From Vannielia litorea (lineage in GTDB: Bacteria; Pseudomonadota; Alphaproteobacteria; Rhodobacterales; Rhodobacteraceae), in assembly GCF_019801175.1 (NCBI RefSeq), contig NZ_JAHVJR010000001.1:1736001-1800000 (forward strand): DNA of 64,000 nt, written 5' to 3'. Position numbers and translations under genes: made by a program. Shown one piece after another: positions 1 to 8,219 of this stretch (within the stretch, counting starts at the first letter, position 1; each line of letters starts with the position of its first letter). The notes under the pieces were generated by a model. That model searched no databases. It was given only the letters and a program-made list of their open reading frames with translations, and was not told the origin of the DNA.

Positions 1-1379
1 CGGGCCTCGCGCTGGCCACGGCCACCGCCCTCACTGCACCGGCCCCGGCCTTCGCACAGGTCGCCTCCACCGAGCTGTTCAAGCCGGTGGTGGTGATCAA
101 CGGCAAGGCCGTCACCAACTTCGAGCACCAGCAGCGCATCATGATGATGAAGTTGTTCCGCAGCCCCGGCGATCTCGAAAAAGAGGCGCTCGAAGCCCTG
201 ATCGATGATCGCCTGCGCTTCCTTGCCGCCGACGAGATGGGCCTCGCGCTCTCCGACGAGCAGATCATCGAGGGCGAAACCGAGTTCGCAGGCCGCGCCA
301 ACCTCTCCCGCGAGCAATTCATTCAGGCGCTCGAAGGCGCTGGCGTCGCCCGTGAGAGCTACCGTGATTTCGTCGCCGCCGGCCTGCTCTGGCGGCAGGT
401 GGTGGCCACCCGCTTCGCGCCGCTTGCGCAGGCCCAGGTCACAGAGACCGACATCCAGCACGCCATCGCCGCCACCTCGCGCCGGGGCGGCGGCGTTAAG
501 GTCGATTTCGCCGAGATCATCCTGCCCGCCAACACCCCCGCCGCTGCGGCCCAGGCCGAGCGCATCGCCGCCGAACTCGGTGGCACCAACATGTCCGATG
601 CCGCCTTCTCCTCTGCCGCCCGGCGCTATTCGGCCTCGCCTTCCCGAGCCCGCGGCGGCCGCGTGCCCGAGCCTGTGCCGCTCGGCAACCTGCCCGGGCA
701 AATCGCACAGGCCTTCCTCACCCTGCCCCCCGGCGGCGTGACAGAGCCCTTCCCGATCCCCAACGCCATCGCCATCTTCCAGCTGCGCCGCATGATCGAC
801 AGCGCCGACCCCGGCGAAGAGACCGTCGCGCTGGAATATGCCCGCTTCCTCATCCCCGGTGGCCGCACCGAAGACACCCTCGCCCAGGCCGCCAAGATCC
901 GCACCCGCGTCGACAGCTGCAATGACCTCTACGGCATCGCCAAGGGCCTGCCCGCCAACCGCCTGACCCGCGAGACCAAGGCCGCAGGCGACGTGCCCGG
1001 CGATATCGCAATCGAACTGGCCAAACTGGACCCGGGTGAAAGCTCCACTGCCCTGACTTCCGGCAACGCGCTGGTCTTCCTCATGCTCTGCGGCCGCACC
1101 ACCGCCACGCTGGCCGATGACAGCGCCGCAGGCACCTCCGGCGTTGCACCGCGCCAAAGCGATGGCCGCGCCGACACCGATGAAGACGATCAGGCCCGCG
1201 CCTCCGAGGCCGCCGCCGCTGCCACGGCGGAGGAAGACCCGGCCCCCACCGCCGTCGAGGGCGTGCCCGAAGTCCGCCGCGCCGCCGTGCGCCAGCAGCT
1301 GATCAACCAGATCGTGGCGAGCTACGCCGAAAGCTACCTCGCCGAGCTGAAGGCCAATGCCATCATCACCTACCCCTGA
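1..1379 (+). CDS. surA: SurA-type periplasmic peptidyl-prolyl isomerase (5' partial)
   Basis: Periplasmic chaperone and peptidyl-prolyl isomerase for outer-membrane protein folding. The frame is open to the left edge, so the start lies outside the window. The first visible codons encode the end of a signal peptide (hydrophobic Ala/Leu/Thr run ending AFA, then QVASTELF). A SurA N-terminal helical region follows (VVVINGKAVTNFE), then a PpiC-like rotamase segment roughly from VDFAEIILP to AIAIFQLRR. The C-terminal part carries an Ala/Asp/Glu-rich low-complexity insert before the last helix (QQLINQIVASYAESYLAEL). The gene overlaps the pdxA start by 23 bases, suggesting translational coupling. surA next to pdxA and rsmA is the usual proteobacterial order, with lptD expected upstream. 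Confident on family; the exact N-terminus is not visible. Confidence 0.88.
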   Translation, partial: GLALATATALTAPAPAFAQVASTELFKPVVVINGKAVTNFEHQQRIMMMKLFRSPGDLEKEALEALIDDRLRFLAADEMGLALSDEQIIEGETEFAGRANLSREQFIQALEGAGVARESYRDFVAAGLLWRQVVATRFAPLAQAQVTETDIQHAIAATSRRGGGVKVDFAEIILPANTPAAAAQAERIAAELGGTNMSDAAFSSAARRYSASPSRARGGRVPEPVPLGNLPGQIAQAFLTLPPGGVTEPFPIPNAIAIFQLRRMIDSADPGEETVALEYARFLIPGGRTEDTLAQAAKIRTRVDSCNDLYGIAKGLPANRLTRETKAAGDVPGDIAIELAKLDPGESSTALTSGNALVFLMLCGRTTATLADDSAAGTSGVAPRQSDGRADTDEDDQARASEAAAAATAEEDPAPTAVEGVPEVRRAAVRQQLINQIVASYAESYLAELKANAIITYP

Positions 1380-2379
1380 GCGGTCCGGCCCTCCGCCCGC
1401 CGCCATCGCACTCTCCTGCGGCGATCCGGCGGGCATCGGCCCCGAAATCGCGGTCAAGGCCTGGAAGCGTCTCGGCGCCACCCTGCCCTTCGCCTATATC
1501 GGCGCGCGCAAGCACCTGCCCGCCGCCCTGCCGGTGCAAACCGTCGCCAACACGTCTGAGGCCGCCGAAGTCGCCGGCGAGGCCCTGCCTCTGATCGAGA
1601 TCGAGTTTCCCGGCCAGAGCCGCCCCGGCCAGCCCGACCCCGAGGATGCCGCAGCCGTCATCGCCGCCATCACCCGCGCGGTGGACGAGGTCAAATCCGG
1701 CCACGCCGCCGCCCTCACCACCTGCCCGATCTCCAAGCTGGCGCTGATCGAGGGCGCGGGCTTCGCCTTTCCCGGCCATACCGAGTTTCTCGCCCACCTC
1801 GCCGGCGGCACCCGCCGCCCGGTGATGATGCTCGCCTCCGAGGCACTCCGCTGCGTGCCGGTCACCATCCACATCCCGCTGGCCGATGTGCCCGAGGCCC
1901 TCACCCCCGGCCTGCTGACCGAGACCATCCGTATCACCGTCGCCGCCCTGCGCCGCGACTTCGGCATCGTTGCGCCCCGGCTCGCCGTGGCAGGCCTCAA
2001 CCCCCACGCGGGCGAAGGCGGCAAGATCGGCAGCGAAGAGCTGGACTGGATCGAGCACACGCTGGACGACCTGCGCGCCGAGGGCCTCGCCCTCTCCGGC
2101 CCCCTGCCTGCCGATACCATGTTCCACGCCGCCGCCCGCGCCCGCTACGACGCGGCGATTGCCATGTATCACGATCAGGCCCTGATCCCGGCCAAAACGC
2201 TGGCCTTCGACACCGCCGTGAATGTCACCCTCGGCCTGCCCTTCATCCGCACCTCGCCCGACCACGGCACCGCCTACGACATCGCCGGGCAAGACCTCGC
2301 CACCCCCGCCTCCCTCTGCGCCGCGCTTGAAATGGCGCGCCGCATGGCCACCGCCCGCGCCTCCCATGCCCCCGATTGA
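1357..2379 (+). CDS. pdxA: 4-hydroxythreonine-4-phosphate dehydrogenase PdxA
   Basis: NAD-dependent oxidation of 4-phosphohydroxy-L-threonine in the DXP-dependent pyridoxal phosphate pathway; cytosolic homodimer. The 340-residue product matches family length. It shows the N-terminal SCGDPAGIGPE motif (about 20-30), FPGHTEF (138-144) and the three expected metal-ligand histidines: H172 (IHIPL), H217 (NPHAGE) and H272 (YHDQ). A conserved TSPDHGTAYDIAG stretch lies near 299-311. The ATG at 1357 lies inside the surA 3' end. The frame overlaps the downstream rsmA start by 14 bases, so surA, pdxA and rsmA probably form one transcript. With pdxH at 24.0 kb, two vitamin B6 genes are in this window. 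Confidence 0.96.
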   Translation: MPSSPTPERSGPPPAAIALSCGDPAGIGPEIAVKAWKRLGATLPFAYIGARKHLPAALPVQTVANTSEAAEVAGEALPLIEIEFPGQSRPGQPDPEDAAAVIAAITRAVDEVKSGHAAALTTCPISKLALIEGAGFAFPGHTEFLAHLAGGTRRPVMMLASEALRCVPVTIHIPLADVPEALTPGLLTETIRITVAALRRDFGIVAPRLAVAGLNPHAGEGGKIGSEELDWIEHTLDDLRAEGLALSGPLPADTMFHAAARARYDAAIAMYHDQALIPAKTLAFDTAVNVTLGLPFIRTSPDHGTAYDIAGQDLATPASLCAALEMARRMATARASHAPD

Positions 2380-3202
2380 TCGCCTCCCTCCCCTGCGCGA
2401 GGTGATCGCCACCCACGGGCTCGCGGCCAAAAAGTCGCTCGGGCAGAACTTCCTGCTCGACCTCAACCTGACCGCCCGCATCGCCCGCATCCCCGGCGAC
2501 CTCACGCAGGCCGATGTGCTCGAGGTCGGCCCCGGCCCCGGCGGCCTCACCCGCGGCCTGCTGGCCGAGGGTGCCCGCCGCGTGCTGGCGATCGAAAAAG
2601 ACACACGCTGCCTCCCCGCCCTTGCAGAGATCGCCGAGGCCTACCCGGACCGGCTCGAAGTGATCGAAGGCGACGCGCTCGAGGTCGATGCCCGCGCGCA
2701 TCTCAGCGGCCCGATCCACGTGGTCGCCAACCTGCCCTACAACGTGGGCACCGAGCTTCTGGTCCGCTGGCTCACCCCCGCCCAGTGGCCGCCCTACTGG
2801 CAGAGCCTCACCCTCATGTTCCAGCGCGAGGTGGCCGAGCGCATCGTCGCCCAGCCCGGCACCAAGGCCTACGGCCGCCTCGCCGTGCTCGCCCAATGGA
2901 AGGCCGAGGCCCGCATCGCCCTCACCCTGCCGCCCGAGGCCTTCACCCCGCCGCCCAAGATCTCCTCCGCCGTGGTCCACCTGCGCCCCCGGCCCCAGCC
3001 CGCCTTCCCCGCCGATCCGGCGGCGATGGAACGGGTCGTCGCCAAGGCCTTCAACCAGCGCCGCAAGATGCTCCGCGCCGCCCTCAAGGGCCTGCACCCG
3101 CAGATCGAAGCCAAACTCGAAGAGGCCGGCATCGCCCCCACCGCCCGCGCCGAAACCCTCTCCATCGAGCAATTCGCCGCCCTCGCCCGCACCCTCGGCT
3201 GA
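2366..3202 (+). CDS. rsmA: 16S rRNA adenine(1518/1519) dimethyltransferase RsmA (KsgA)
   Basis: SAM-dependent methyltransferase that dimethylates two adjacent adenines near the 3' end of 16S rRNA, a late 30S maturation step. The ATG at 2366 gives 278 residues, normal for the family. An upstream in-frame start at 2222 would only read through pdxA in another frame. Motifs: LGQNFL (25-30), the SAM-binding EVGPGPGG (53-60), acidic IEKD (76-79) and the catalytic NLPYN (122-126). The C-terminal helical domain contains FNQRRKMLRAAL. The gene overlaps pdxA and ends its cluster; the next gene is the compositionally distinct DUF3800 gene. Confidence 0.96.
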   Translation: MPPIDRLPPLREVIATHGLAAKKSLGQNFLLDLNLTARIARIPGDLTQADVLEVGPGPGGLTRGLLAEGARRVLAIEKDTRCLPALAEIAEAYPDRLEVIEGDALEVDARAHLSGPIHVVANLPYNVGTELLVRWLTPAQWPPYWQSLTLMFQREVAERIVAQPGTKAYGRLAVLAQWKAEARIALTLPPEAFTPPPKISSAVVHLRPRPQPAFPADPAAMERVVAKAFNQRRKMLRAALKGLHPQIEAKLEEAGIAPTARAETLSIEQFAALARTLG

Positions 3203-3427
3203 ACCGGCGAAGCGCTCAGCGCGTTGACACCAATGCATAAATGATGAGGTCGACTGTCCCGGTCCCGGTTAGTCTGCTTTCTTCCACCGCATTTGAGTGG
3301 TGTCTTGGGCCAGAATTAATCGCGCCACGCTCTCCTAGTGTCTTCATAGTTCAAGGCGGTTGCTTGCTCGTGCGCTAAAGACCCAGTGTGCCTTGCTCAA
3401 GATTCAGCGCTCTCATAGGCTGAAAAC

Positions 3428-4045
3428 ATGTTGGTCTTTATTGATGAGAGTGGCGATCCCGGTTTCAAGTTGGCAAAGGGATCTTCGCCAAATTTTGTTA
3501 CTACGATGGTAATTTTCGACGACCATGAGCAAGCAAAGTCCTGCCAAAAGGCTATCTACGAACTAATGAAAGCCCTTAGGGTCAAGCCAGAGTTCAAGTT
3601 TAGCAAACTCTACAGTCCGCATCGCGACACGTTTTTTGAAGTTGTGGGACGCTACGAATTTAGAACAAGGTCAGTCGTTGTGCAAAAGGAGTTAATCTAC
3701 TCGGACGCCCTAAGAACTGTCAAAGAGAGCTTCTACAAGTTTTTCGTCAGGAACATGCTTCAACACGATGGTGGCGCCCTTGTAGACGCAAAGGTCGTTG
3801 TCGATGGCTCGGGAGACAGGGCATTCAAGAGGGCGTTTCGCTCCTACTTGAGAAGACACTTAGACTCGAACGCCGTGAAGAAACTAGAGCTGCGCGACTC
3901 CGTCAAAGACCCACTGGTACAGCTCGCAGACATGACTGCCGGTGCGATCGCCAGATCCTACAATCCAGAAAGAGCGGACAGCAACCGTTGGCGATCCACA
4001 CTGCGTAAGAATGGTCAAATCGAAAACGTCTGGGAGTTCAGATAA
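3428..4045 (+). CDS. DUF3800 family protein, isolated and AT-richer
   Basis: Protein of 205 residues matching the DUF3800 family from its opening MLVFIDESGDPGF, a central VVVDGSGDRAFKRAF and a C-terminal DPLVQLADMTAGAIAR. The conserved acidic residues (D6, E7, the VDGSGD Asp pair and the DP..LAD segment) suggest a metal-binding nuclease-like fold, but no activity is proven for the family. Codon use differs clearly from its neighbours: many AAA, AAG, TTT and TAC codons and a low G/C third position. With no operon partner this suggests recent acquisition. DUF3800 proteins are often found in islands and near defence genes. Family confidence is high; function is unknown. Confidence 0.82.
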   Translation: MLVFIDESGDPGFKLAKGSSPNFVTTMVIFDDHEQAKSCQKAIYELMKALRVKPEFKFSKLYSPHRDTFFEVVGRYEFRTRSVVVQKELIYSDALRTVKESFYKFFVRNMLQHDGGALVDAKVVVDGSGDRAFKRAFRSYLRRHLDSNAVKKLELRDSVKDPLVQLADMTAGAIARSYNPERADSNRWRSTLRKNGQIENVWEFR

Positions 4046-4274
4046 ACTGCGCCTTGGCGCCTATCTCTCCGATTGAAGAGAACGCACACCCTACGGTGAC
4101 AATTCGGCAACCAAAGGCGACTTGCACGGAGGAGATATGCCGGACAGCTCCGAAAGTCAATCTTTTGCGTTCTTCCTGCCCCCCCTGCGTCCAGTAGTCT
4201 TCCGTTTTCCCACCAGATAGAGCGTCGTTTCTAGACCCTAGGGTCGCGCGCACGCACGTCACCCCCATCCGCAA

Positions 4275-4304
4275 AGAAAAAGGGCGCACCAAACAGGCAC
4301 GCCC
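4275..4304 (-). terminator. Rho-independent terminator of the DUF4167 gene
   Basis: Read on the minus strand, GGGCGTGCC and GGTGCGCCC pair over 9 positions (two G-U) around a 5-base loop. A T-rich tract (TTTTTC) follows, 25 bases after the DUF4167 stop codon. Confidence 0.8.
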
Positions 4305-4328
4305 CCCATTCTCGAACCGAAACCGGCG

Positions 4329-4937
4329 TCACTCTGCCGCCTTGGTCTCCTGTCCGCCGTTATCGCCACCGGCGTCTGCCGCCTCTGCAGCGGGCTTGCG
4401 GGTGCGCTTGCGGCGCGGCTTCTGCGGCTTGCTCTCGGGGGTTTCCACCAGCCCGCTGTCGCCGCTCTCGCCGTCCATCACATCCATCACGTCCGAGCCA
4501 TCGCCCTGACGTCCGGCCTGCTGGTCGCCCTGCGCGTCGCCGCCACGGTCGTTCTGGCGACCCTTGCGGTCGTCTCCGCCCTGCTGGCCGCCCTCGTCAC
4601 CCTGCTGCCGCTCCTGGCCGCCGTTGCCGCCGCCGTGCTGCTGGTTGTTGTTCTGCTGGTTGTTCTGTTGCTGCTGCTGGCGCTCCTGCTGCTCGCGCTG
4701 CGCCTCGCCCAGCATCCGGATGTAATGCTCGGCATGCTGCTGAAAGTTCTCCGCGGCCACCCGGTCATTGCCGAGCTGCGCATCGCGAAACAGCTGCTGG
4801 TACTTGTCGATGATCTGCTGCGGCGTGCCGCGCACCTTGCCTTCAGGCCCCGAGCTGTCGAAAACCCGGTTGACGATATTGCCCATGGAGCGCGAGCGGT
4901 TCCCCTTGGAACGCGAACGTGACTTGGAAGATCTCAT
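4329..4937 (-). CDS. DUF4167 domain protein, disordered C-terminus
   Basis: Protein of 202 residues. The basic N-terminus (MRSSKSRSRSKGNRSRSMG) is followed by the DUF4167 core NIVNRVFDSSGPEGKVRG, then PQQIIDKYQQLFRDAQLGND and a helix ending in HAEHYIRMLGEAQ. The rest is Gln/Asn/Gly/Asp-rich low complexity with a basic PRRKRTRKPA patch, so largely disordered. The start at 4937 was chosen because the family begins there; the longer frame to 5120 adds unconserved residues. The basic plus disordered make-up suggests RNA or ribosome association (inference; no function is established). It is divergent from the upstream gap and downstream of prfA-prmC on the same strand. Confidence 0.85.
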   Translation of the reverse strand: MRSSKSRSRSKGNRSRSMGNIVNRVFDSSGPEGKVRGTPQQIIDKYQQLFRDAQLGNDRVAAENFQQHAEHYIRMLGEAQREQQERQQQQQNNQQNNNQQHGGGNGGQERQQGDEGGQQGGDDRKGRQNDRGGDAQGDQQAGRQGDGSDVMDVMDGESGDSGLVETPESKPQKPRRKRTRKPAAEAADAGGDNGGQETKAAE

Positions 4938-5150
4938 GTATACTACGGTCCGCCTTGTTGCGGTTTTTGCTCGACCCGGCCGCTGATTTGCGGTCTCGAA
5001 AAATTCCGGTCGGCGATTGGATGACAGCGAGAGGGGGTGCGCCCGAGCACCGCGCCTCTGGACATTCGTTATATGGCCCTTTTGTCGGGTGACAAGCAAA
5101 AAATCACGTGAATGCGGCACATATAGGCCGGTTTGCGGCCTTCCGCCGCC

Positions 5151-5978
5151 TCAACGCCGCCCTGTCACCACCCGGTCGCGCCCGTCGAGGTCGGGCCGCA
5201 CGGCCACGTCGCGCAGCCCCGCGGCCTCGAAAAGCGCGGCCACCGCCGGCCCCTGCGTCGGCCCGATTTCCACCAGAACCCGCCCGCCCGGCGCGAGATG
5301 ATCGCCCAGCCCGGCGGCGATGGCGCGATAGGCGCTCAGCCCGTCACCGCCATCGGTCAGCGCGCCCTGCGGCTCATGCGCCAGCTCCCGCGCCAGCCCC
5401 GCCATCTCCTCCTGCGCGATATAGGGCGGGTTGGACACGATCAGGTCGAACCGCCCGCGTAGGCGCGCATACCAGTCGCTCTGCACAAATCCCGCGCGGC
5501 CCTTCAGCCCCAGCGCCTCCGCATTGCGCTCCGCCACGACAATCGCGGGGGCAGAAATCTCCAGCCCCACGCCCCGCGCGTTCTCGCGTTCTGCCAGCAA
5601 AGACAAGAGGATACAGCCTGACCCTGATCCAAGGTCCAGCACATCCGCAAAAGGCTCGTCCAGCGCCGCAGAGACCAGAATTTCCGTCTCCGGCCGCGGG
5701 TCCAGCACATCCGGCGTCACGATAAACCGCCGCCCCCAGAACTCCCGCCAGCCGCGAATGTGGCTCATCGGCTCCCCCGCTGCCCGCCGGACAGCCAGCG
5801 CCTCGGCCTCGGCCAGCGCGTCCGGCGCCAGCGGATCGTCCCGCATCAGCCCGACCCGGTCGCGCGGCACGCCCAGCACATGGGCGAGGATCATCGAGGC
5901 CTCCCGCTGCGCGCCCTCCACGCCGCCCGCGCCTAGCACCCCGGCCACGGCGCCCAGCGCCGCGCCCACCGTGCTCAC
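5151..5978 (-). CDS. prmC: Peptide chain release factor N5-glutamine methyltransferase PrmC (HemK)
   Basis: Methylates the glutamine of the GGQ motif in release factors using SAM; cytosolic. The 275 residues have an N-terminal helical domain, the SAM-binding DLGSGSG (115-121) and the diagnostic NPPY (183-186). The GTG start at 5978 overlaps the prfA stop by 4 bases (GTGA), so it is translationally coupled to its own substrate gene. This order (prfA then prmC) is standard in alphaproteobacteria. Confidence 0.96.
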   Translation of the reverse strand: MSTVGAALGAVAGVLGAGGVEGAQREASMILAHVLGVPRDRVGLMRDDPLAPDALAEAEALAVRRAAGEPMSHIRGWREFWGRRFIVTPDVLDPRPETEILVSAALDEPFADVLDLGSGSGCILLSLLAERENARGVGLEISAPAIVVAERNAEALGLKGRAGFVQSDWYARLRGRFDLIVSNPPYIAQEEMAGLARELAHEPQGALTDGGDGLSAYRAIAAGLGDHLAPGGRVLVEIGPTQGPAVAALFEAAGLRDVAVRPDLDGRDRVVTGRR

Positions 5979-7030
5979 CCGCCCAGCTCCGCCAGCTTGC
6001 GGGCCTGATCGTCGGCCACCAGCGCCTCGATCACCTCGCCCAGCTCGCCCTGCATCACCCGGTCGATCGCATAGAGCGTCAGGTTGATCCGGTGGTCCGT
6101 CACCCGCCCCTGCGGAAAGTTGTAGGTCCGGATGCGCTCGCTCCGGTCGCCCGAGCCGACCTGGCTCTTGCGATCCGCCGACCGCTCCGAATCCACCCTT
6201 TGCCGCTCGAGGTCGTAGAGCCGCGTGCGCAGCACCTGCATGGCGATCTCGCGGTTGCGGTGCTGGCTCTTCTCGCTGCTGGTCACCACCACGCCGGTCG
6301 GCAGGTGGGTGATCCGCACCGCCGAATCGGTGGTGTTCACATGCTGTCCGCCCGCGCCTGAGGCCCGCATCGTGTCGATCCGGATATCCTGCGCCGGAAT
6401 GTCGATATCGACCTCCTCCGCTTCGGGCAGCACCGCCACCGTGGCCGCGGAGGTATGAATCCGCCCGCCGCTCTCAGTCTCCGGCACGCGCTGCACCCGG
6501 TGCACCCCGCTCTCGAACTTCAGACGTGCAAACACGCCCTCGCCCTTCACATGGGCCACCGCCTCCTTCACGCCGCCCAGCTCGGTCTCGGCCAGCTCCA
6601 GCACCTCAAAGCTCCAGCCCTGCGCCTCGGCATAGCGCTGGTACATCCGCAGCAGGTCCCCGGCAAAAAGCGCCGCCTCGTCGCCGCCCGTGCCGGGCCG
6701 GATCTCGATCATCGCAGGCCGGGCGTCGGCGGCATCCTTGGGCAGCAGCGCCAGCTGCAGATCACCCTCGATCTCCGGCAGCCGCGCCCGCAAGCCCGGC
6801 AGCTCCTCTTCCGCCAGTTCCGCCATCTCCGGGTCCGCCAGCATGGCCTCCGCCTCGGCAATGTCGCGCCGCACCTGCCGCCAGGCCGCGATCTGCTCCA
6901 CCACCGGCTTCAACTCGGCATATTCCCGCCCCAGCTTGGCGATCTCCTCGCCGCTGACACCCGCGTTCATCCGCGCTTCGAGAAACTCGAACCGCGCCGT
7001 GATCTCCGCCAATCGCTCTTCTGAAACCAT
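5975..7030 (-). CDS. prfA: Peptide chain release factor 1
   Basis: Recognises UAA and UAG stop codons and triggers peptidyl-tRNA hydrolysis. The 351-residue protein has the GGQ hydrolysis motif (227-229, AGGQHVN). At 183-185 it has PET, a PxT tripeptide characteristic of RF1 rather than the SPF of RF2. The N-terminal helical domain runs to about residue 95. It is first gene of a two-gene operon with prmC (4-base overlap). The ATG at 7030 has no strong competitor. Confidence 0.97.
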   Translation of the reverse strand: MVSEERLAEITARFEFLEARMNAGVSGEEIAKLGREYAELKPVVEQIAAWRQVRRDIAEAEAMLADPEMAELAEEELPGLRARLPEIEGDLQLALLPKDAADARPAMIEIRPGTGGDEAALFAGDLLRMYQRYAEAQGWSFEVLELAETELGGVKEAVAHVKGEGVFARLKFESGVHRVQRVPETESGGRIHTSAATVAVLPEAEEVDIDIPAQDIRIDTMRASGAGGQHVNTTDSAVRITHLPTGVVVTSSEKSQHRNREIAMQVLRTRLYDLERQRVDSERSADRKSQVGSGDRSERIRTYNFPQGRVTDHRINLTLYAIDRVMQGELGEVIEALVADDQARKLAELGG

Positions 7031-7090
7031 GGCCCCCTCTCCCCCATCACCGCGCTTTGGTCAAGGCCGCATCCATGCTATGCTGGCGGA

Positions 7091-7372
7091 ATGAAACGGC
7101 TTCTCGCCCTCTCGCTCGCCCTCTCAGGCCTCCTCGCAGGCCCCCTCGGCGCAGCCGGCAAGACCGTCGATTGCTACTGCACCGACAGCAAGGGCAGCCG
7201 GGTCGAACTGGGCGAGAACATCTGCCTCACCGTCGGCGGCCGCAGCTTCACCGCGCAGTGCCAGATGTCGCTCAACGTGCCGATGTGGCGCGAGGTTTCG
7301 CCCAATTGCCTCAGCTCTTCGCTGCGGCCAGACCAGCCTCTTCAATCCACCGCTCCAACCTCTTCCGGTTGA
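7091..7372 (+). CDS. Small exported Cys-containing protein, function unknown
   Basis: Protein of 93 residues with a clear Sec signal peptide (MKRLLALSLALSGLLAGPLGAAG, cut probably after GAA). The mature part has four cysteines: CYC near the new N-terminus, ICL in the middle and QCQ, with another NC near the end. This suggests disulfide bonding in the periplasm. GGCGGA precedes the ATG. It is divergent from prfA, and its last ~60 bases overlap the 3' end of the opposing DUF1499 gene. Coding style fits the genome. I do not recognise a named family. Confidence 0.6.
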   Translation: MKRLLALSLALSGLLAGPLGAAGKTVDCYCTDSKGSRVELGENICLTVGGRSFTAQCQMSLNVPMWREVSPNCLSSSLRPDQPLQSTAPTSSG

Positions 7373-7724
7373 CCCCCAGATCGCTCCGCCCGATCACCAG
7401 ATGGGCATGGATGTGCAGCGCCCCCGCCGCGTCACGCCAGACCCGGGTGACATCGGGGAACTGCCAGATCATCGAGCGCGTCACATAAGTGCCCTCACGC
7501 GGGCTGACGGTGCGCAGATCGTCCAGCGCCACCCGCTTCAGCCGTGCTTCGGCATCGGCGGGCGCATTCGGGATCACCAGCTTCACGCCGCCCGCCATCG
7601 CATGCCAGCCCGGCGCCTCCGGCCCCGGCTGACCACTGAGCCGCGCCTCCGGAATGGGCCAAAGCCGCACCAGCAGCCCCAGCCCCATGAACACGGCCCC
7701 GATTGCGATCAACCACCAGAACAT
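7311..7724 (-). CDS. DUF1499 family protein
   Basis: Protein of 137 residues with an N-terminal membrane segment (FWWLIAIGAVFMGLGLLVRLW). The soluble domain ends in the family-typical SDLGVNRKRLERWIEE. The ATG at 7724 was preferred over the longer frame because AGGGGAG sits just upstream on the minus strand and the hydrophobic segment begins there. DUF1499 proteins are uncharacterised envelope proteins. It is convergent with the small exported protein and shares about 62 bases with its 3' end. Confidence 0.75.
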   Translation of the reverse strand: MFWWLIAIGAVFMGLGLLVRLWPIPEARLSGQPGPEAPGWHAMAGGVKLVIPNAPADAEARLKRVALDDLRTVSPREGTYVTRSMIWQFPDVTRVWRDAAGALHIHAHLVIGRSDLGVNRKRLERWIEEAGLAAAKS

Positions 7725-7805
7725 GGCGCTCCCCTGTCTCATTAGTCCGCTGCAATGAACCGGCCTCACATGCCCCACCCAAGGGCATGAACAAAGCCGC
7801 AGTCC

Positions 7806-8183
7806 CTACTCAGAGGGCGCCTCAGCGTCCGCGTCTTCCTCCGGCTCGCCCTCATCAGCCTCCGGCGCCGTCTCCCCAGCCTCCGGCGCCGCCTCTTCAG
7901 GCACCTCTTCCGCCGGAGCCTCTTCTGCGGGCGCCTCTTCTGCAGGCACCTCTGCCACAGCAAGCCCCGCCACAGCCGCCTTCAGCGCCGCGATCTCGCC
8001 GTCCTGCGCCGCCATCCCGGCCTCGATCCGGCCCACGGCGGCGTTCACCTCGCCCATCGCCGCGCCCGTGGCCTCCACGTTCTCGCGCAGCACGTAGTCG
8101 GCGACCAGAAAGGCAATCACGCCCGCGCCCACCCATGTGATCGCCAGCCGCACCAGCCATGCCGTCACTGTTGTCTTGAACAT
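7806..8183 (-). CDS. Small inner-membrane protein with acidic Ala/Glu-rich tail
   Basis: Protein of 125 residues. One transmembrane helix (about 8-30, WLVRLAITWVGAGVIAFLVA) is followed by a short helical coiled-coil-like stretch to about 75. The tail of about 50 residues is almost wholly Ala, Glu, Pro and Asp with repeats of the type PAEEA. No family recognised. It lies downstream of the agmatinase gene on the same strand (36-base gap). The low-complexity tail is probably disordered; its side of the membrane cannot be fixed from sequence. Confidence 0.6.
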   Translation of the reverse strand: MFKTTVTAWLVRLAITWVGAGVIAFLVADYVLRENVEATGAAMGEVNAAVGRIEAGMAAQDGEIAALKAAVAGLAVAEVPAEEAPAEEAPAEEVPEEAAPEAGETAPEADEGEPEEDADAEAPSE

Positions 8184-8219
8184 CTCATTCTCCCCTCCGG
8201 CAGGTCATGCCCGCCATTG

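Noticed and set aside
4038..4292. Minus-strand frame of 84 codons after the DUF3800 gene
   Set aside because: Ends inside the DUF3800 3' end, lacks a ribosome site, and its start abuts the DUF4167 terminator.
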